64,000 nt of DNA from Gautieria morchelliformis (GCA_015179125.1 WHVA01000263.1:1-64000); one strand, 5' to 3'. Shown: positions 11,485 to 23,655, counted from the first letter of the stretch. The notes: generated by a model from the sequence alone, not told the origin. A program made the numbers and translations.

Positions 11485-14400
11485 GTGTTGACACAGAGGT
11501 ATGAAATCAGTAACACCATGCTCCAAACCAGCATTGGCAACTCATAAGCTTACCATACAGTCGCAAGGTCGTCTGTTGGACGAATGGATGAAGGTCGGAG
11601 ACCCCAGATAACATCTATTATTATTGCAGGCAGATGCGGGTTTTTTTTGTCTGTTTTCTGCACACCACGACGTCATGGATAAATGTTGTCGATTGAGTTA
11701 CATCCGTCCCGGAGTGACCGACGTGTCAAGCGGGTTGCTTCGAAAAGAAAAGTGCAGAAGTCGCTCCTGGGTCGCCGGATGAGCGTGATTAGTTGACGTC
11801 TCGACTGAGACAGAAGTCTGGGGGAGGGTAATTTGGACAAAGGAAGCTGCGTGCTCCGCCCCGTCATGGATGTCATAGGCTGCTTTGCTTGCACTCGACC
11901 TTCGCACCAGTAAAGATGCCACCTCTTATCAAAATCAGTGGTGGTTGCTAGCTGTCCCAACATTCATGGTGTGTCGGCGAGTAATCCTGGGACCGTGATC
12001 GTGTATTTGGTGGGTCAGGCAGCTGCTCCTTTGCGTTGCTGGGTATATAATACGCTATTCTCTCGAGACCATCTACAACACTCACGTCATTCCAGGTGGT
12101 GAAAACAGGATCTGGTCAGTCATGCGTTTGATATCCACACGACAAGGTCGAGCCGGGAGTTCCGAAATTAACGTTCGAAGGCGTTTTGTAGCACGGCAGA
12201 CTTCGTTGAATGACTCGAACCTCAGGGCGTTTAAGAATATCGGGATCGTGGCTTGCGGAACGGAAAGACGAAGGAACGCATGCTGTTCATGTTCACCACC
12301 AGTAAGTCTACTGCGAGCTACAACACTAGATGAAGCTACCGCCAGGCACTACGGCAAGTTCAAGTGAACTGACTTCGGACTACTTTACTTGTGAGGGCGC
12401 AAAGTGCCACGTACAGGATAATTTGGGGAAGTAACGTGGGTGTCAATTTATCGCAGGGGATGATCGTCCAGAGTCGACATCTTGTTTCTAGTGATTTTCT
12501 GCCACTCGAAACCATAACCATAACCAGGTGGATTAAGCTGGTGTGATAAGCAGTGCCAGTTGTACAATTTTTTGTAAAATCTCGCGCAAGCCCTCCAGCA
12601 TCCCGTTTATGCAATACTATGCGGGAAAGGGCAGACTGGCACCCAACCCATCTGCCGCAAAAGCAAGATGATTCGGGAGGATGACGCTGACACGATAGTC
12701 CGGATACTATCAAAAGAAACCATTCCATCTAATTCAGAGGGCCCAAGAATTACAGTAAGATGTCCGGAGAGGATCCGAGGAACTTACATAAAGCTTCTTC
12801 AACTCAACGTCGAAGGCACGGCACCGAAGAATATAACACGAACGGGTCTGTCACTTAGAGGGGCTTCGATGGGGTGAAATGTTAGCAGCAGCCGGAACGT
12901 GATAGTGCTTAGGTCAGTTAATACGGACCGCGGAGGATGACTGCAGCGCGATCCCGCCGGTGGCGTTGTGATTTCGTCCGTATTCCTCAACGTTAGAGTC
13001 ATCATCACACAGTATGCATTCGCTGTTGTAAACTTGTGAGATATTCTGCTCGTATACAAGCTGTACTATCTTCTGTCGCTCGTGACGTGTTCGTTCAGTG
13101 TATCAGTGTATATTCATGTCCGAATTCATATTTACGGCAGTTTGCGCGCGTCTTAGCCGCAGCCCGCAAAGCGTATCCGACGCCAGTGCAAGGGTCGATC
13201 TTCTTTCGTCGTGTCTTCTTATTTACTTTGTAAGTTCAAGGTAAGTTTATTGTGTCTTGATACTCAGGGGAGGATAAGCACCGACTTTGATTAGCTAGCC
13301 ATCAATGTGCCACACGACGAGGGTGTCTGCCATAAACATTATTGCTATGCGCAGCTCACTGGCAGGTACGACTCGCAAAAGCGTGACGTGAGGTGAGGGC
13401 GATCATCATACTACCTAGTATATTCCAACTATTCTTGTGGTAGTTCTTGCCTTCATGTGCCTCAGATTAAGTGATATTCTCCTTGGGTGTGGGAATAACG
13501 GTGCTACCTCGTGCACATTAATGGCATGCTATAGTAAGCACATCTAGGAAGTGTTCTGTGGCCACTGGAATGTGGCATTGTCTAGCAACGAGGAAATAAT
13601 GGCTGTCTCCTGGTAGGTACGTCCTTTCCGTATACTATGTTGATCGAGGATTCGATCGAAGTCTCAGTTGCTTGGTAGCCACGGCTGGTTGGGCGTAATA
13701 CGATTTCAACACTACCTCCTGTCATGCTTGTGGTTGATAGAGGATGAAGAGGAGTGAGCATACAACTAGTTTGGCCTTGTCACAGCATTGAAAACGGCTA
13801 ACAAGACATAACTTGAAGTATATACATGATAGGTCTACAGAATCGCATGTGCGGTGCCAGTCTAGACAGCAATGACGCCGGCCTGCGCGAATGTACCAAA
13901 GAAAGAATATATAGAGTTCCGAGCAGGTAACCCTGCATCCACACGGTAAAATCTGGATCGTCGCTAGGTAAATTCGCCGCCATCGCGCGTGCTCGTCCTA
14001 AGTTGGGCGGGGGACGTTCCGCAAGTTTGTAAGTAATACCTTAAGGTGTCGTGAACGGGACGGGGCGGCTCACACGAAGCAGGGGGTAGATCATGTGAGG
14101 CGGCGGTGTTGGTGGTGGAGTAACAGCCGTGGAGCGTGGAGCGTACGCTTGATATCTGCGAAAGGCGGACTGGCGCGAGAGCTTGGATCGAAGGAAAAGA
14201 CTGGTATGCCGGAACGGACATATGGGATGGACCGGCGTATGATAGACATGTCGTAACAATTTGAGGACACGTGTCTATTCCATCGACCCTCTTCTTTTGT
14301 CCTTTATTCCAGTTGACCATACTGCTAGATGGTCAACTATGCTCCCTGAATTTTTTAGAGTCTGAGCTCGACATGTGGAATCCTGGTCTGCATGCATGCA

Positions 14401-16051
14401 TGCATGGGGGCGTGTGTCGAGAAGCCCGAATCTACGACCTCGCTCGGAGGTTCATATACTGGAGACCTGACGTCTGAAGCTAAGTGGGCCTTGTGTAATG
14501 CTTGTAATGGACAGTAGATCTGCATTTATAACATTGAGCACATAAGTTGACGCGAGTGCGCCTGTTAGGTGACTCACTGCAACCTGCTGTACGATCGCCA
14601 TTTTGGAATTGAAAACAACAGAGGCCGGTTATCCATCTACTGCTCTGTTGATCTCTTACTAATGTATACCATGTTGCTCTATAGATCCACAACGCATTGA
14701 AAACCTCAGTTTGGTGGGCCATGGGACGTTTGGCCAATGTACTGCGATGATAGCACTGCTTGGAATTGGCCGGCCGAGGGTTTTGATACCCACCGAAAAA
14801 AAAGACACCCAGCCCATCCCAGTAGCTTTTCCTGCGGCGTGTACGATAATCATTTCGCAGAAGTACTCCTGAGTCTCAGTCCCAGGAGTTCATGTCAGGA
14901 GGGATAAATTTTGATGGGCTTTCTTGTGAACGGACGCGCCCTGTTACGACTCATAGGGTCCTGGTAAAACCAAGCCTCGCCTACCGCTTCGGCGGGCGGT
15001 TAAGGTGCGATAAATAGCGGAGGTGAAAAATATCATTAATGTTGTCATTTTGAAGAATTCTACGTAGAAAGGTTTTACAGTAGCATTACAGCAGACTATG
15101 AACATCGAGGAGTTGCACTTCGAGCTGGCGTCAAATTTGCGGGAATGAATAATCCATTTCCCCATGATTTCAAACAGGGAAAGGCACAGTGGGCCAAGGC
15201 ATCACAGAAAACATTTCATCGAACAATATTTGTAAGCACGCTCAACGGAGGAGGCATAGGCTGGCACCTAGTAACACAGAGGGTCGGAAGCGCAATGAGA
15301 AGGTTGCAGAATGCGCAAATTGTGGCAAAGAGGGTTAACTGAGTCAGAATGTCCCCAATGAGTTCAGACACCAATGTACACACCCTGGCAAAGAAATATG
15401 TTCCACGAACGTCGGGAAATCGCCGAGTCGACGGAGAAACATGGCGCAGGGAAGGTTGGCAAAGAGGAGACAAAAAGAAGGCGGCATTACCCCGCCATTT
15501 GAAAGTAAAGCAAGCAAGAACTGGGCAGAGAGACTAACTGTAAGGCGCAATGTCTCTGAAATCAATCCTGCAGCCGTGAGCTGTGGCAGCGGGAGCACTT
15601 TATAGAAAATATTTCAGCGAAACATCGAACTCCATTGACCCGGGGAGCGAAGGGAAAGCTTTCGGCGAAGGATAAGGAAATGCGCGGGACTGAAGCGTAC
15701 GGAGTTCAGCGGAATTCTGGCAGAATCGTGGTTGCCGGCGCAGTGTACGGTGAGCATAGAAACAAACAAACGAAGAAAAAGCGAGAAGGTGAGCCGCAGG
15801 CGGAATTCATCAGGAGGCAAGCCAACCAATGAAAAGGTCAGACGTGCAAAGTGTGCCAAACAGGTGCAAATGAGTCAGATTATCACCAACCAATGAAAGC
15901 AACCCGCGGCAAAGGCAGCCAAAGAAGGCCAAAGCAGTACGCGTCGCCGGCATACTGACTCCTAAAGACGTAATCTGATTATTAGTTTCATGCCGGCGTC
16001 GAATGACGTTGCAACCTACTTCCCTAAGTCTCAATTTCCAGACTGCACCTC
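11485..16051. other. 4.6-kb stretch with no clear gene; one possible gene fragment
   Basis: No intact gene is supported. Positions 12122-12310 may hold a decayed translation-GTPase N-terminus (listed separately). Between about 15170 and 15930 several diverged short blocks recur (for example GTGGCAAAGAGG, GTGCCAAACAGG and GAGTCAGAATG / GAGTCAGATTA), which suggests an old degraded repeat. The remainder shows nothing recognisable. Confidence 0.45.
12122..12310 (+). pseudogene. Possible relic of a mitochondrial EF-G-type translation GTPase N-terminus
   Basis: One frame reads a basic leader followed by LRAFKNIGIVA. About ten bases on, a different frame reads NGKTKERMLFMF. Elongation factors of the EF-G/mEF-G2 group have NIGIIAHxDAGKTTTTERMLFY at this point. 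The order and spacing fit a copy with a short deletion and frameshift in the P-loop. Nothing of the remaining GTPase follows. The match is short, so this stays tentative. Confidence 0.3.
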
Positions 16052-17156
16052 ATGAAACGCTCCGTAATCTCTGAAAGGAACACGTCCATAACTATCCCGG
16101 GCGAGCGTGTCGTCGTTGCGGGGGGAACACAGGGCATTGGGGAAGGCATCGCATGTCGCTTTGCCCAGGCTGGTGCAGAGGTTTGGATTGTTGGCCGCAA
16201 CGAGTCGAAGGGTGTGTATCTGCGTCTTCCCTGTATGTCGGCGGGGACTTATCGTTATGCCGCTGTCCAGCAAACGCCGTTTTGGCACGACTGAAAGAGA
16301 TCTCTAAGGAGAACAAGATCGGTGCCGCCCCAGAACATCACTTCATAAAGGCGGACTTAAGCCTGCTCGCAGAAGCTACGCGCGTTGCTCAAGACATTCG
16401 CACACGTTCAGGCCCCCGCGGGATCGACTACCTCGTCATGTGTCAAGGTGCGCTCCCCACTCACGCCCAAGAATATCAGATGTGACTTTGGTCCAGGTGG
16501 TCCACCCAACGGGACATACGTACTGACCTCTGAGGGGATCGAGCAACATTTCGCAGTACAGGTCCTTTCGCGGTTCGTGCTTGGGTATAAGCTCGCCGTG
16601 GACTCCGATCCCGTCGTAAAGAGGGGTGTCATGTCTGTCATGGGGCCGGGGGTTACATTCTCTACGGTTGATTATGATGACATTGATATGGAGAAGGCGA
16701 ACAAGAAGGGTGCTCCAGGGATTCTATCATCTGTCTCGCGAGACTCTGTCGTTATCGACATGTTCACAGAGGTTGGTGTCACTCTCTGGTACCTCTCGTA
16801 TTCTCACCTCGCCGTCTTAGGAGTTTGCACGCCGTACTCCTTCCGTAATGTTCACACACGTCAGCCCAGGCGCCGTGAAAACAAATGTCGCAAGCAACTC
16901 CTCACTTCCATGGTATCTCTCTGCCGTCCTCAAAGTAGTCCTCCCCATCATGGGCCAGACTCCAGCATCCTATGCCGAAGTCCCCTTCTACCTCCTCGCG
17001 AACCCCGTGGGGCGGGCAGCTACTTCCAGCGTGTGCTTTTGGAACGAGAATGCGGTTGAAACCGCGGCGAATCCAGCTCTTCAGGATGAGGGTATAAAAA
17101 CGGCCATCTGGGAACACATGATGGAAAAGATGAAAACAGTGGCTGCAAACATCTGA
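16052..17156 (+). CDS. Short-chain dehydrogenase/reductase-like NAD(P)-binding protein
   Basis: Four exons: 16052-16211, 16271-16447, 16497-16771 and 16821-17156. They join to 948 nt, giving 315 aa, with introns of 59, 49 and 49 nt. The Rossmann nucleotide-binding turn is VVVAGGTQGIGEGIACRFA, followed by AEVWIVGRNESK. Next come HHFIKADLSLL, which matches the conserved acidic position after beta-4, and YLVMCQGALP-to-GGPPNGTYV, in the place of NNAG. Later FTHVSPGAVKTNVA matches the PG motif after the catalytic helix. I cannot find the usual catalytic YxxxK: the expected region reads SSVSRDSVVIDMFTEE. The gene is convergent with aquaporin 2, and the stops are 407 bp apart. It is probably an atypical SDR of the kind common in mushroom-forming fungi; activity is uncertain. 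Confidence 0.8.
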
Positions 17157-17563
17157 GTGTTCCTGTCTGTACTATGTACTATAACTGTTCTCCCGCAAGT
17201 TTCACTATGTCCGATATTTAGTGTTCGTCGTGGGAGACGCGGGCTTGCTTTTCACCTCGGTGGAAATGAGCATGCATCGATCCCAGTAATACAACTAACC
17301 CCTCTAAAACATCCTGCCTGGCGGTGGGTGGGACTAGATATAAAGGTTCTATAGTGGAATGATCGTATTCTTCAAAAGCTATTTGGAACACAATCGCACC
17401 ACGATGCCCAGGGACACGACGTGCAAGTCAATGTCCATGGTTAGAAATTACTGCCCTATCACACGGGCCGTTAGAGGGAGCACAGGGAAAAATCCAAGAA
17501 ATGGAAAGGGGGCGAGGGGAAAGAGAACGAAAGGCGAAGAGGCACAGGCGTAAGCACAATAAA
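17157..17563. other. Convergent intergenic spacer
   Basis: Shared 3' region of the SDR-like gene (+) and aquaporin 2 (-). No gene or repeat was recognised. Confidence 0.5.
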
Positions 17564-19101
17564 TTAGACGACGTCGATCCCCGCAGGGATTTTGTCGCGT
17601 GCGCTCCGACGTGCCCTTTCGTGATGCGCTCGCGCGGTTGCGTTGGGGATGTTCAGTATACTCTCCGAACCAACGAAAACGAAAGCATCATAAACCAATG
17701 ACCCAACGAGTGCGCCGGAGAACGGGCCAAGCTGTACGCCATAACAGGACATTCAACATTAGTCACCATGACAAGTTACGAGATAAACGCACGATTGCGC
17801 ACCAGAGCCAGTATTGGCTGCGGAACGTGAACACTTGTGTGTGGACTCGGGTGAAAATTTGTTCATGAATTCCTCTACGAGGACACGTACCTTGTCCACC
17901 ATAGCCTACCATGGCCGTCAAAAGTCTTGGACCGAGATCACGGGCGGGGTTGATGGCGTAGCCTGCGATATCGGTAGAGGCGTTCAACTCATGCAGCCTC
18001 GTACATGTATGCTGGCGAAAATGCACCTGTCTGCATGCCAAAGCTCGCGCCAATCCCGAAAACGGTGAAAAACAGGACCAGAGGAAGCATGCCTTGGGGT
18101 GGCGATAAATTTCCCTGTGAGAATAAGATAATAACAGGTTATAAGTGAGGATAGACAGCTGTACCATCACATACTTTGTCTGTGACGGCCAGGACCACAA
18201 TGAGTAGGAGCGCAGTGCCGAGAAACTCGTTAAAGAAACAAGACGCTAGAACACGAAAATGTTTTCATATCATTACATCGACGCCGTCGAGTTGAGCAAA
18301 CCGGCTAACCAGAAGTCATATAGGGGAGCTGGCCTGCACGTTAAGCAAATTGTCATGTAGATCATAAATTCTTACGGCATATGTGGCAAAAAGGCTCGCT
18401 GTACCAGGAACAGTACGAATGCCTCGCCCGCCTTCGACTATGTCAATTGCGTGGAAATAAGTGGCATAGACACAGGCGGCACCACAAAGGGCTCCCATAA
18501 GCTGCGCGAACATATATACAGGGACCTTTTTCCAAGGAAAGCGGCGGAATACGGCGAGGGAGAGAGTGACCTATTGGATTTCATCACTATTTTGAATCCG
18601 AAATCGTAAGCAATGGGCGTACTGCAGGATTGATGTGTCCACCGGATATACCACCGCACACCCATACCCCGAGTGCGGCGGCAACAGCCCAACCGAAGGA
18701 AATGGAAAGGTAATCCTTAGTTTAAACAGGTAAATCAGAAGGGTTGTGCGAAAAGCAGGTATTCCTTACTCCCTTCGGAGCCGCCGCTACTGCTGGGTTC
18801 GAACCCAATATAACCTAATTGTAAGGTGCTTTATCATTATAGCCTGCCAGTGCGAAGTCGGACTCACCTGGCAGACAACTCCGTTGCCAAAAAGTACCAA
18901 AACCATAGTACCCAAGAACTCAGCAGCAGGCTCTCGGATCCTCCTCCGCCAGCGTGCCCATTTGTTGGGACAGAGCGTGTAATGAATGGTTAAGTTGCCC
19001 TTCACGACGTCATTGGTGTGCACAGTGCGAGATTCTGGCAAGTCCACATCCTTGATCTCCTCCTTGGACGGAGTCTGATGGGCTTTTCCGTTGCTTGCCA
19101 T
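17564..19101 (-). CDS. Aquaglyceroporin (MIP family), copy 2
   Basis: Ten exons on the minus strand: 18868-19101, 18770-18814, 18623-18715, 18376-18570, 18310-18328, 18175-18245, 18027-18114, 17891-17962, 17793-17833 and 17564-17731. They join to 1026 nt, giving 341 aa. Every exon has exactly the size of its counterpart in copy 1, including the 19-nt fifth exon. The motifs are [30 protein letters not shown] and [13 protein letters not shown]. The start at 19101 is chosen because it reproduces the copy 1 length; an in-frame ATG at 19173 would add 24 residues. No TATA box like that of copy 1 is visible upstream. The two copies differ mainly in the N-terminal tail and the C-terminal tail, which suggests separate regulation or trafficking. 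The gene appears intact. Confidence 0.9.
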
Positions 19102-19764
19102 AACGTGATCTTGGGGTGCGGGGATGTGGGTGTACAACAGAGGCGAATGAGGAGAAGTCGACGACTCGGTCATTATGACATCGGGTTGAACTTGAGGCGA
19201 GGGCCGAAATCCGGACAGACCTAGCTGACCCAAATCCTATCAGGTGAAATTGTGAAACCAGTCGGCATGAGGCGACAAAGGTAAGTAGGAGAAGCACTGC
19301 GCAGCGCGTCTCCCCACTGGTAATGTCTTAACCGTCTTCAAGCTTCTCCGAGTCGGCTTTGATGTGTGGCTAATGTCACCACCGGTTTCAGTATCTGAAT
19401 TTACCGTGAGTTGGAAAACATATATGAGGCCCCTAAGACCATATTTCAGTCACTATATCCAAAGTCGTGGGCTTCGGCCAACCATTCCCATGACCGTCCA
19501 ATATTAGGCTCGCCGGGCGAGAAAAGATTATTCTATCAGTTTAAACTGGTTCTGAGAGCAGTAAATGGCGTTCCCTCGTCCCTGAATGATGGTAAAATGA
19601 CAGCGCCACCTGAACTAAGAACGATCGTTTGAGTCGGACGGGTAACTTACAACGGGAGAATGAAAGTTCCCCTTAGTCCACTAGGGTTTAAATTGTAAGA
19701 TTTAACGGGAGTTTGGGTATTTCCATATTCTAAACATGCGCAATGATTCGGTCCATAGCACCGT
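19102..19764. other. Upstream region of aquaporin 2
   Basis: Contains the presumed aquaporin 2 promoter and an optional upstream in-frame ATG at 19173. No other gene was recognised up to the hAT-type element. Confidence 0.45.
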
Positions 19765-20476
19765 TAGTGATGGGCATGGCCTGGCTTGGCCTGAAAGCCA
19801 TGGCTTTGGCCTGGTTAGCGCTGGCTTTGGCCTGCAAAATCCTGAGCCAGGCCGTGGGCACTTGGCCTGGCTCGGTTCCAGCTTGGCCTTGGCTTGGGCC
19901 ATGGCCTGTTGGTGGGGGAATGGATTGTAGACAACAGATATCATTTTTATGTATGTAGCGCAAAAGACATTAAAATTCCTCCTTAAGATTCTTCCTCATC
20001 TTACTTCATATATTATTGTGAGTGACTAGGGTAACATAAGATGCTGTCCACTTACAATATGCTCAACTGTCATTCTAACCTTGTCACTGAGCTCTTCACC
20101 CCAATTGGTGGTGAAGTAATGTAGCTTGTGCGCAGGGTGAAGCACTAACGCAATAAACTCAGGGACCAAACACAAGGAGGCAGTTGCACGTACCGTAAGG
20201 TTTAAGACCACTGTAACTACACTACATATCATTAAAAACTTTTTATGTATTCAGAGCACACATGTCCTTATCAGAGCACACATGTCCTTTTCGGCGACCG
20301 AAGACCTGGATCTAAGCGCCCGCAGGCCCTGGCTTCCTGGCTCGGCTCTGGCCTGTCAAATCTTGAGCCAGGCCCTGGAGCCGGATGTGCGGACGGCTTG
20401 GGCCTGGTTTGGCTCGGCCTATCGGCGGCTTGGCCCGGCTCGGCAGACGGCCTGGGCCGAGCCGTGCCCATCACTA
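19765..20476. mobile_element. 712-bp non-autonomous hAT-type element
   Basis: The left end reads TAGTGATGGGCATGGC and the reverse complement of the right end reads TAGTGATGGGCACGGC, so the terminal inverted repeats match at 15 of 16 positions. The element is flanked by a perfect 8-bp direct repeat, AGCACCGT, at 19757-19764 and 20477-20484. An 8-bp target duplication with a TAGTGATGGGC-type terminus fits the hAT superfamily. Both subterminal regions (about 19770-19915 and 20305-20470) are packed with GGCCTGG / GGCTCGG-like words in mirrored orientation, as expected of subterminal transposase-binding sites. The core (about 19930-20280) is AT-rich and has no coding capacity. It must have been mobilised in trans. 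Confidence 0.85.
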
Positions 20477-20862
20477 AGCACCGTGTGAGGCCCACCAGAT
20501 TATCCGACGCTCTTCAATATTGTATGACATTGAGAAAGACGGGTGCTGGTATAAGCCAGGCAATCGCTTTAGAACGAGGTCGGATTTTCTCGCGTCGCTG
20601 TTCCGAGTTATTTTTGACCTCACAGTACCCCCTAATCAGTACTGCTGGCGCGTGCTAACTTGCAAGGCGGAGGTACGGTTCGTGGAGACTGGGTGGAGAG
20701 TCAACTGTTGCCTAGTTGCGACTGAAGATCCAAGTGAGGCTTGTCACGGAGGATAAGGGGCCATTGAACTAGTAGGTAATAGGTACTGAATGATACAAAA
20801 GAGCAAACTCAAAGTCCTGTGCAAGCCTGTCACGGTTGTCACGCTCCCAGGCTCCTTCTGCA

Positions 20863-22845
20863 ATGGCAAACGCGTACGGAGTTTTACCTTCTCGCGCTAT
20901 ATTTCCACACACGCAGATAACATGTCCTCAATGCTCAGTCTCGTTAGAATTTCCCATCCCCTCTCCGACTCCACCTCCTAACACAGCCCTCCGCATTCGA
21001 TGCTTCCAATGTGGCTCGATAATTACACATAAGACTTCCACGCAAGGCTCAGAGAGCTCTACGCCCAGGCCAGACGGACAAAGGAAGCAAGGACGAACGA
21101 TTGGCACCCAAGAGCGCCCGCTCGAGACCGCCTACTATGAGATTCTGGGCATTGGAATCGATGCAACGACGGAGGAGATTAAGAAAGCCTATCGTGCGTT
21201 GGTCTTTATACGGTTGGGGCAGCTGGAGCGAGGTCTTGATAGATGCGGGAGTCAGGTCGACTTGCAATAAAGCATCATCCTGATAAGAACAGAGATGACC
21301 CAAACGCGGAGGAGACGGTGAATTCACATCTGTCTCACCAGGCAACTTCTAATACTGTACTTCATGACCTTCCAAGTTTAAACAAATTAGCATGGCTTAT
21401 CAAGTATGTTCACCATGTTTTCCGGACTTTGATCTCATTTTGTTACTAGACACTCTCCGATCCCGACCTACGGAAGAAATATAATGAATTTGGGTCCCGT
21501 GAATCTCAACCAAAGTCTGGCTTTATGGATCCGGAGGAGTTTTTCAGTCAACTATTTGGCGGAGACAAATTCGTTCCAATTATAGGAAACATTTCTCTCG
21601 GTCGTGATATGAAGACCGCGTTACAAGAGAATGACACGGATGAGGCCGGGACAAAGAAAGTAAAGAGCGAGACGGACATGGCACCCAACGAGAAAGCAAA
21701 GAAAGACGAGAAAAGCAAGCAGGAAGCTCTGGAGGTACGCACCGTCTACAAATGTAGTATTGTTGATCACATATATATTATCTTATAGAGGGCGGCGGTC
21801 CGAGAAGAACGTGTCAGAAAGCTTGCAGAAGAACTCGAACGGAAATTAAGCATTTTCACCGAGTCAGCTACTGGAATGGACGACGTGGACGTGACAAGGA
21901 GCTGGCGCACCATATGCGAGCTGGACGCAGAGTGAGTCTTTTGGCATGCCTTTTTGTGCCTGTATGACGTACCATCGCTTTAGGCAACTTAAACACGAAT
22001 CCTATGGAGTAGAGTTATTACACACCATCGGGTTTGTGTATGTCTCAAAGGCACGGTACGTCTGAAATTTCCTGTTCTTTTCTTATTTCATCCCGAGCGG
22101 GATTTCATGTAGACATCATTTGGCGTCAACCAAGACTTTCCTTGGTGTCGGTGGCTGGCTCCATAATGTCCAAGGAAAGTATCATGTTTTCAGCGAAACG
22201 TAAGCGTATGTCGTTATATCTCTGACTGCATTGACGTGGTGTCCAGTGTATCAACCATCAAGGCGGCAGTCGAACTCAAGCAGACGTTTGACCAGATGGC
22301 CGCGGCGGAGAAGTCAGGCTCTCTAAGTCCAGATGAAAAGCGAAAATTAGAGGAAGCAGCTGCGGAGAAAGTATGTGAATCAACCGCTTGCTGTTTCACC
22401 GCCGCCATGATTATTAATTTCTGTCCTTGTACAGGGTATCCAGGCGTTGTTCAAGGTATTGTTCTCACTTCCAATTTCAAGATGACTTTCTGGTAATGAA
22501 TATATCACTTCAGGGAACCAAGCTCGAGATAGAATCAGTCTTACGTGAGACCTGCGATCGCGTGTTGTCGCCTGATCCCACCCCTCCTCTTCGGTCGTCA
22601 CAGAAGCACCCCTACCCGGGGGGCCAAACCCCGGTGTCTCGAGAGAAGCTTCACCTGCGGGCTATCGCGTTGCAAATCATGGGCGATGTACGTGTTCTAT
22701 CCAGTTTGCGCACAGAGCAATCAGGCTAACGCCTACGAAATTTATACAGGCTTTCATGGGTGTGCGTAGGGAAGGGATGGAGGAAGCAGGGTATACCAAA
22801 GTGGAAAGGGGCCGAACCAGCTCGGAGAACGCAAAGGGCATCTGA
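20863..22845 (+). CDS. J-domain co-chaperone of the DnaJ-X (Caj1/Djp1-like) type
   Basis: Eleven exons: 20863-21193, 21256-21317, 21377-21403, 21450-21734, 21789-21931, 21984-22055, 22113-22199, 22247-22370, 22435-22455, 22514-22687 and 22750-22845. They join to 1422 nt, giving 473 aa; an ATG at 20836 would add nine residues. An N-terminal CPQC...CFQC pair could form a zinc ribbon. The J domain follows (YYEILGIGIDATTEEIKKAY, then LAIKHHPDKNRDD), with the catalytic HPD intact. Next come the G/F-poor linker TLSDPDLRKKYNEFG, a MDPEEFFSQLFGG segment, a Lys/Glu-rich coiled region and the DnaJ-X domain (LLHTIGFVYVSKA...FLGVGGWLHNV). It should stimulate Hsp70 ATPase activity. Caj1/Djp1 relatives act at membranes and in peroxisomal import, but the role here is not determined. 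The gene looks intact. Confidence 0.9.
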
Positions 22846-23328
22846 GCGCTTATCAGAAGGACGATATACAGTACGCGACCGATGCGCGATAAGTTGGAAT
22901 ACATAATGCAGATCTACGTACGATACTTACCAACCCTAACATGCATTAATTGCTCTTTGGTTAAAATGTAAAACTATGAAGGAATAGAGTACTTACTATT
23001 ATGAAATAGGATATGGATCAAACTTGGAAAGAAATCAATAAATAGTTAAATACTTGGTACTGTATACCATGCTATTCTGACTTCCGACACTCAGTTCCGC
23101 TTCATTGACATTCTGATGCCTCTGATAGTTCTGCCCCTTGTTATATCTCTTCCCCATTCAACTCTATTACATGGACCCTTCAGACTCGACTTGCAGTGCA
23201 GCAAGACCATATGTCTGACCCCTCTGAAGTCCCATTGTTCCGTTATGTCAAATAACCTTTCTGTCCCCTTGTTCTTTTGCCCATTGTTCTTGACTCTACC
23301 CTGCACCCCCCTTGTAGTTCTTTGTTCC
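22846..23328. other. Spacer between the J-protein gene and the first LTR-like repeat
   Basis: AT-rich to 23050, then pyrimidine-rich on the plus strand. No coding signal. It marks the boundary between the gene-bearing part and the transposon-rich part of the window. Confidence 0.45.
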
Positions 23329-23655
23329 TGAATAGTTACTTACCCCGTATCTCTTATCCAACTTTTCCTCAGAACATGCTTAGTAGTACAACATTACATG
23401 TGGCTTCAGCTCTTTGTATAAAACCTGCTTATGTATGCTCTCTGTTTCTGCAATCAGATAATCAACTTCGATGTGTGATTCCCTTCGCTCTGTCTCCTGT
23501 TCTTAGCACAGTGAGTAGTTGCAAGACCTCTGCCTCTCTGCTCTCCAACATTCTGTCTTCCGACTTCTGACCTCCAACCTCTGACCTTTGACTTAGGTCA
23601 TTCTTGAACCCTTCTCTAACTCTGCTTCTTCTGACTTCTGAGCTCTGTTCCGAAA
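23329..23655 (+). repeat. LTR-like repeat, copy A (shared with 63566-63890)
   Basis: The sequence from about 23329 (TGAATAGTTACTTACC) to about 23655 recurs at 63566-63890 (TGATTAGTTACTTGCC...). Shared blocks include AGAACATGCTTAGTAG, CAATCAGATAATCAACTTC and TTAGCACAGTGAGTAGTTGC. A TATAAAACC box lies near 23417. The neighbouring minus-strand Gypsy integrase remnant suggests it is the LTR of a Gypsy element, but the exact ends are not secured by a target duplication. Confidence 0.5.

Noticed and set aside
14388..14406. GCATGCATGCATGCATG run
   Set aside because: A simple self-complementary repeat without neighbouring structure or coding context.
18790..18805. GGTTCGAACCC, like a tRNA B box
   Set aside because: It lies in exon 2 of aquaporin 2 and encodes GSNPA; there is no A box or cloverleaf around it.
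23277..23570. Plus-strand 97-codon frame next to the J-protein gene
   Set aside because: It falls in the LTR-like repeat and its pyrimidine-rich flank; the reading frame is not kept in the second copy at 63.6 kb.
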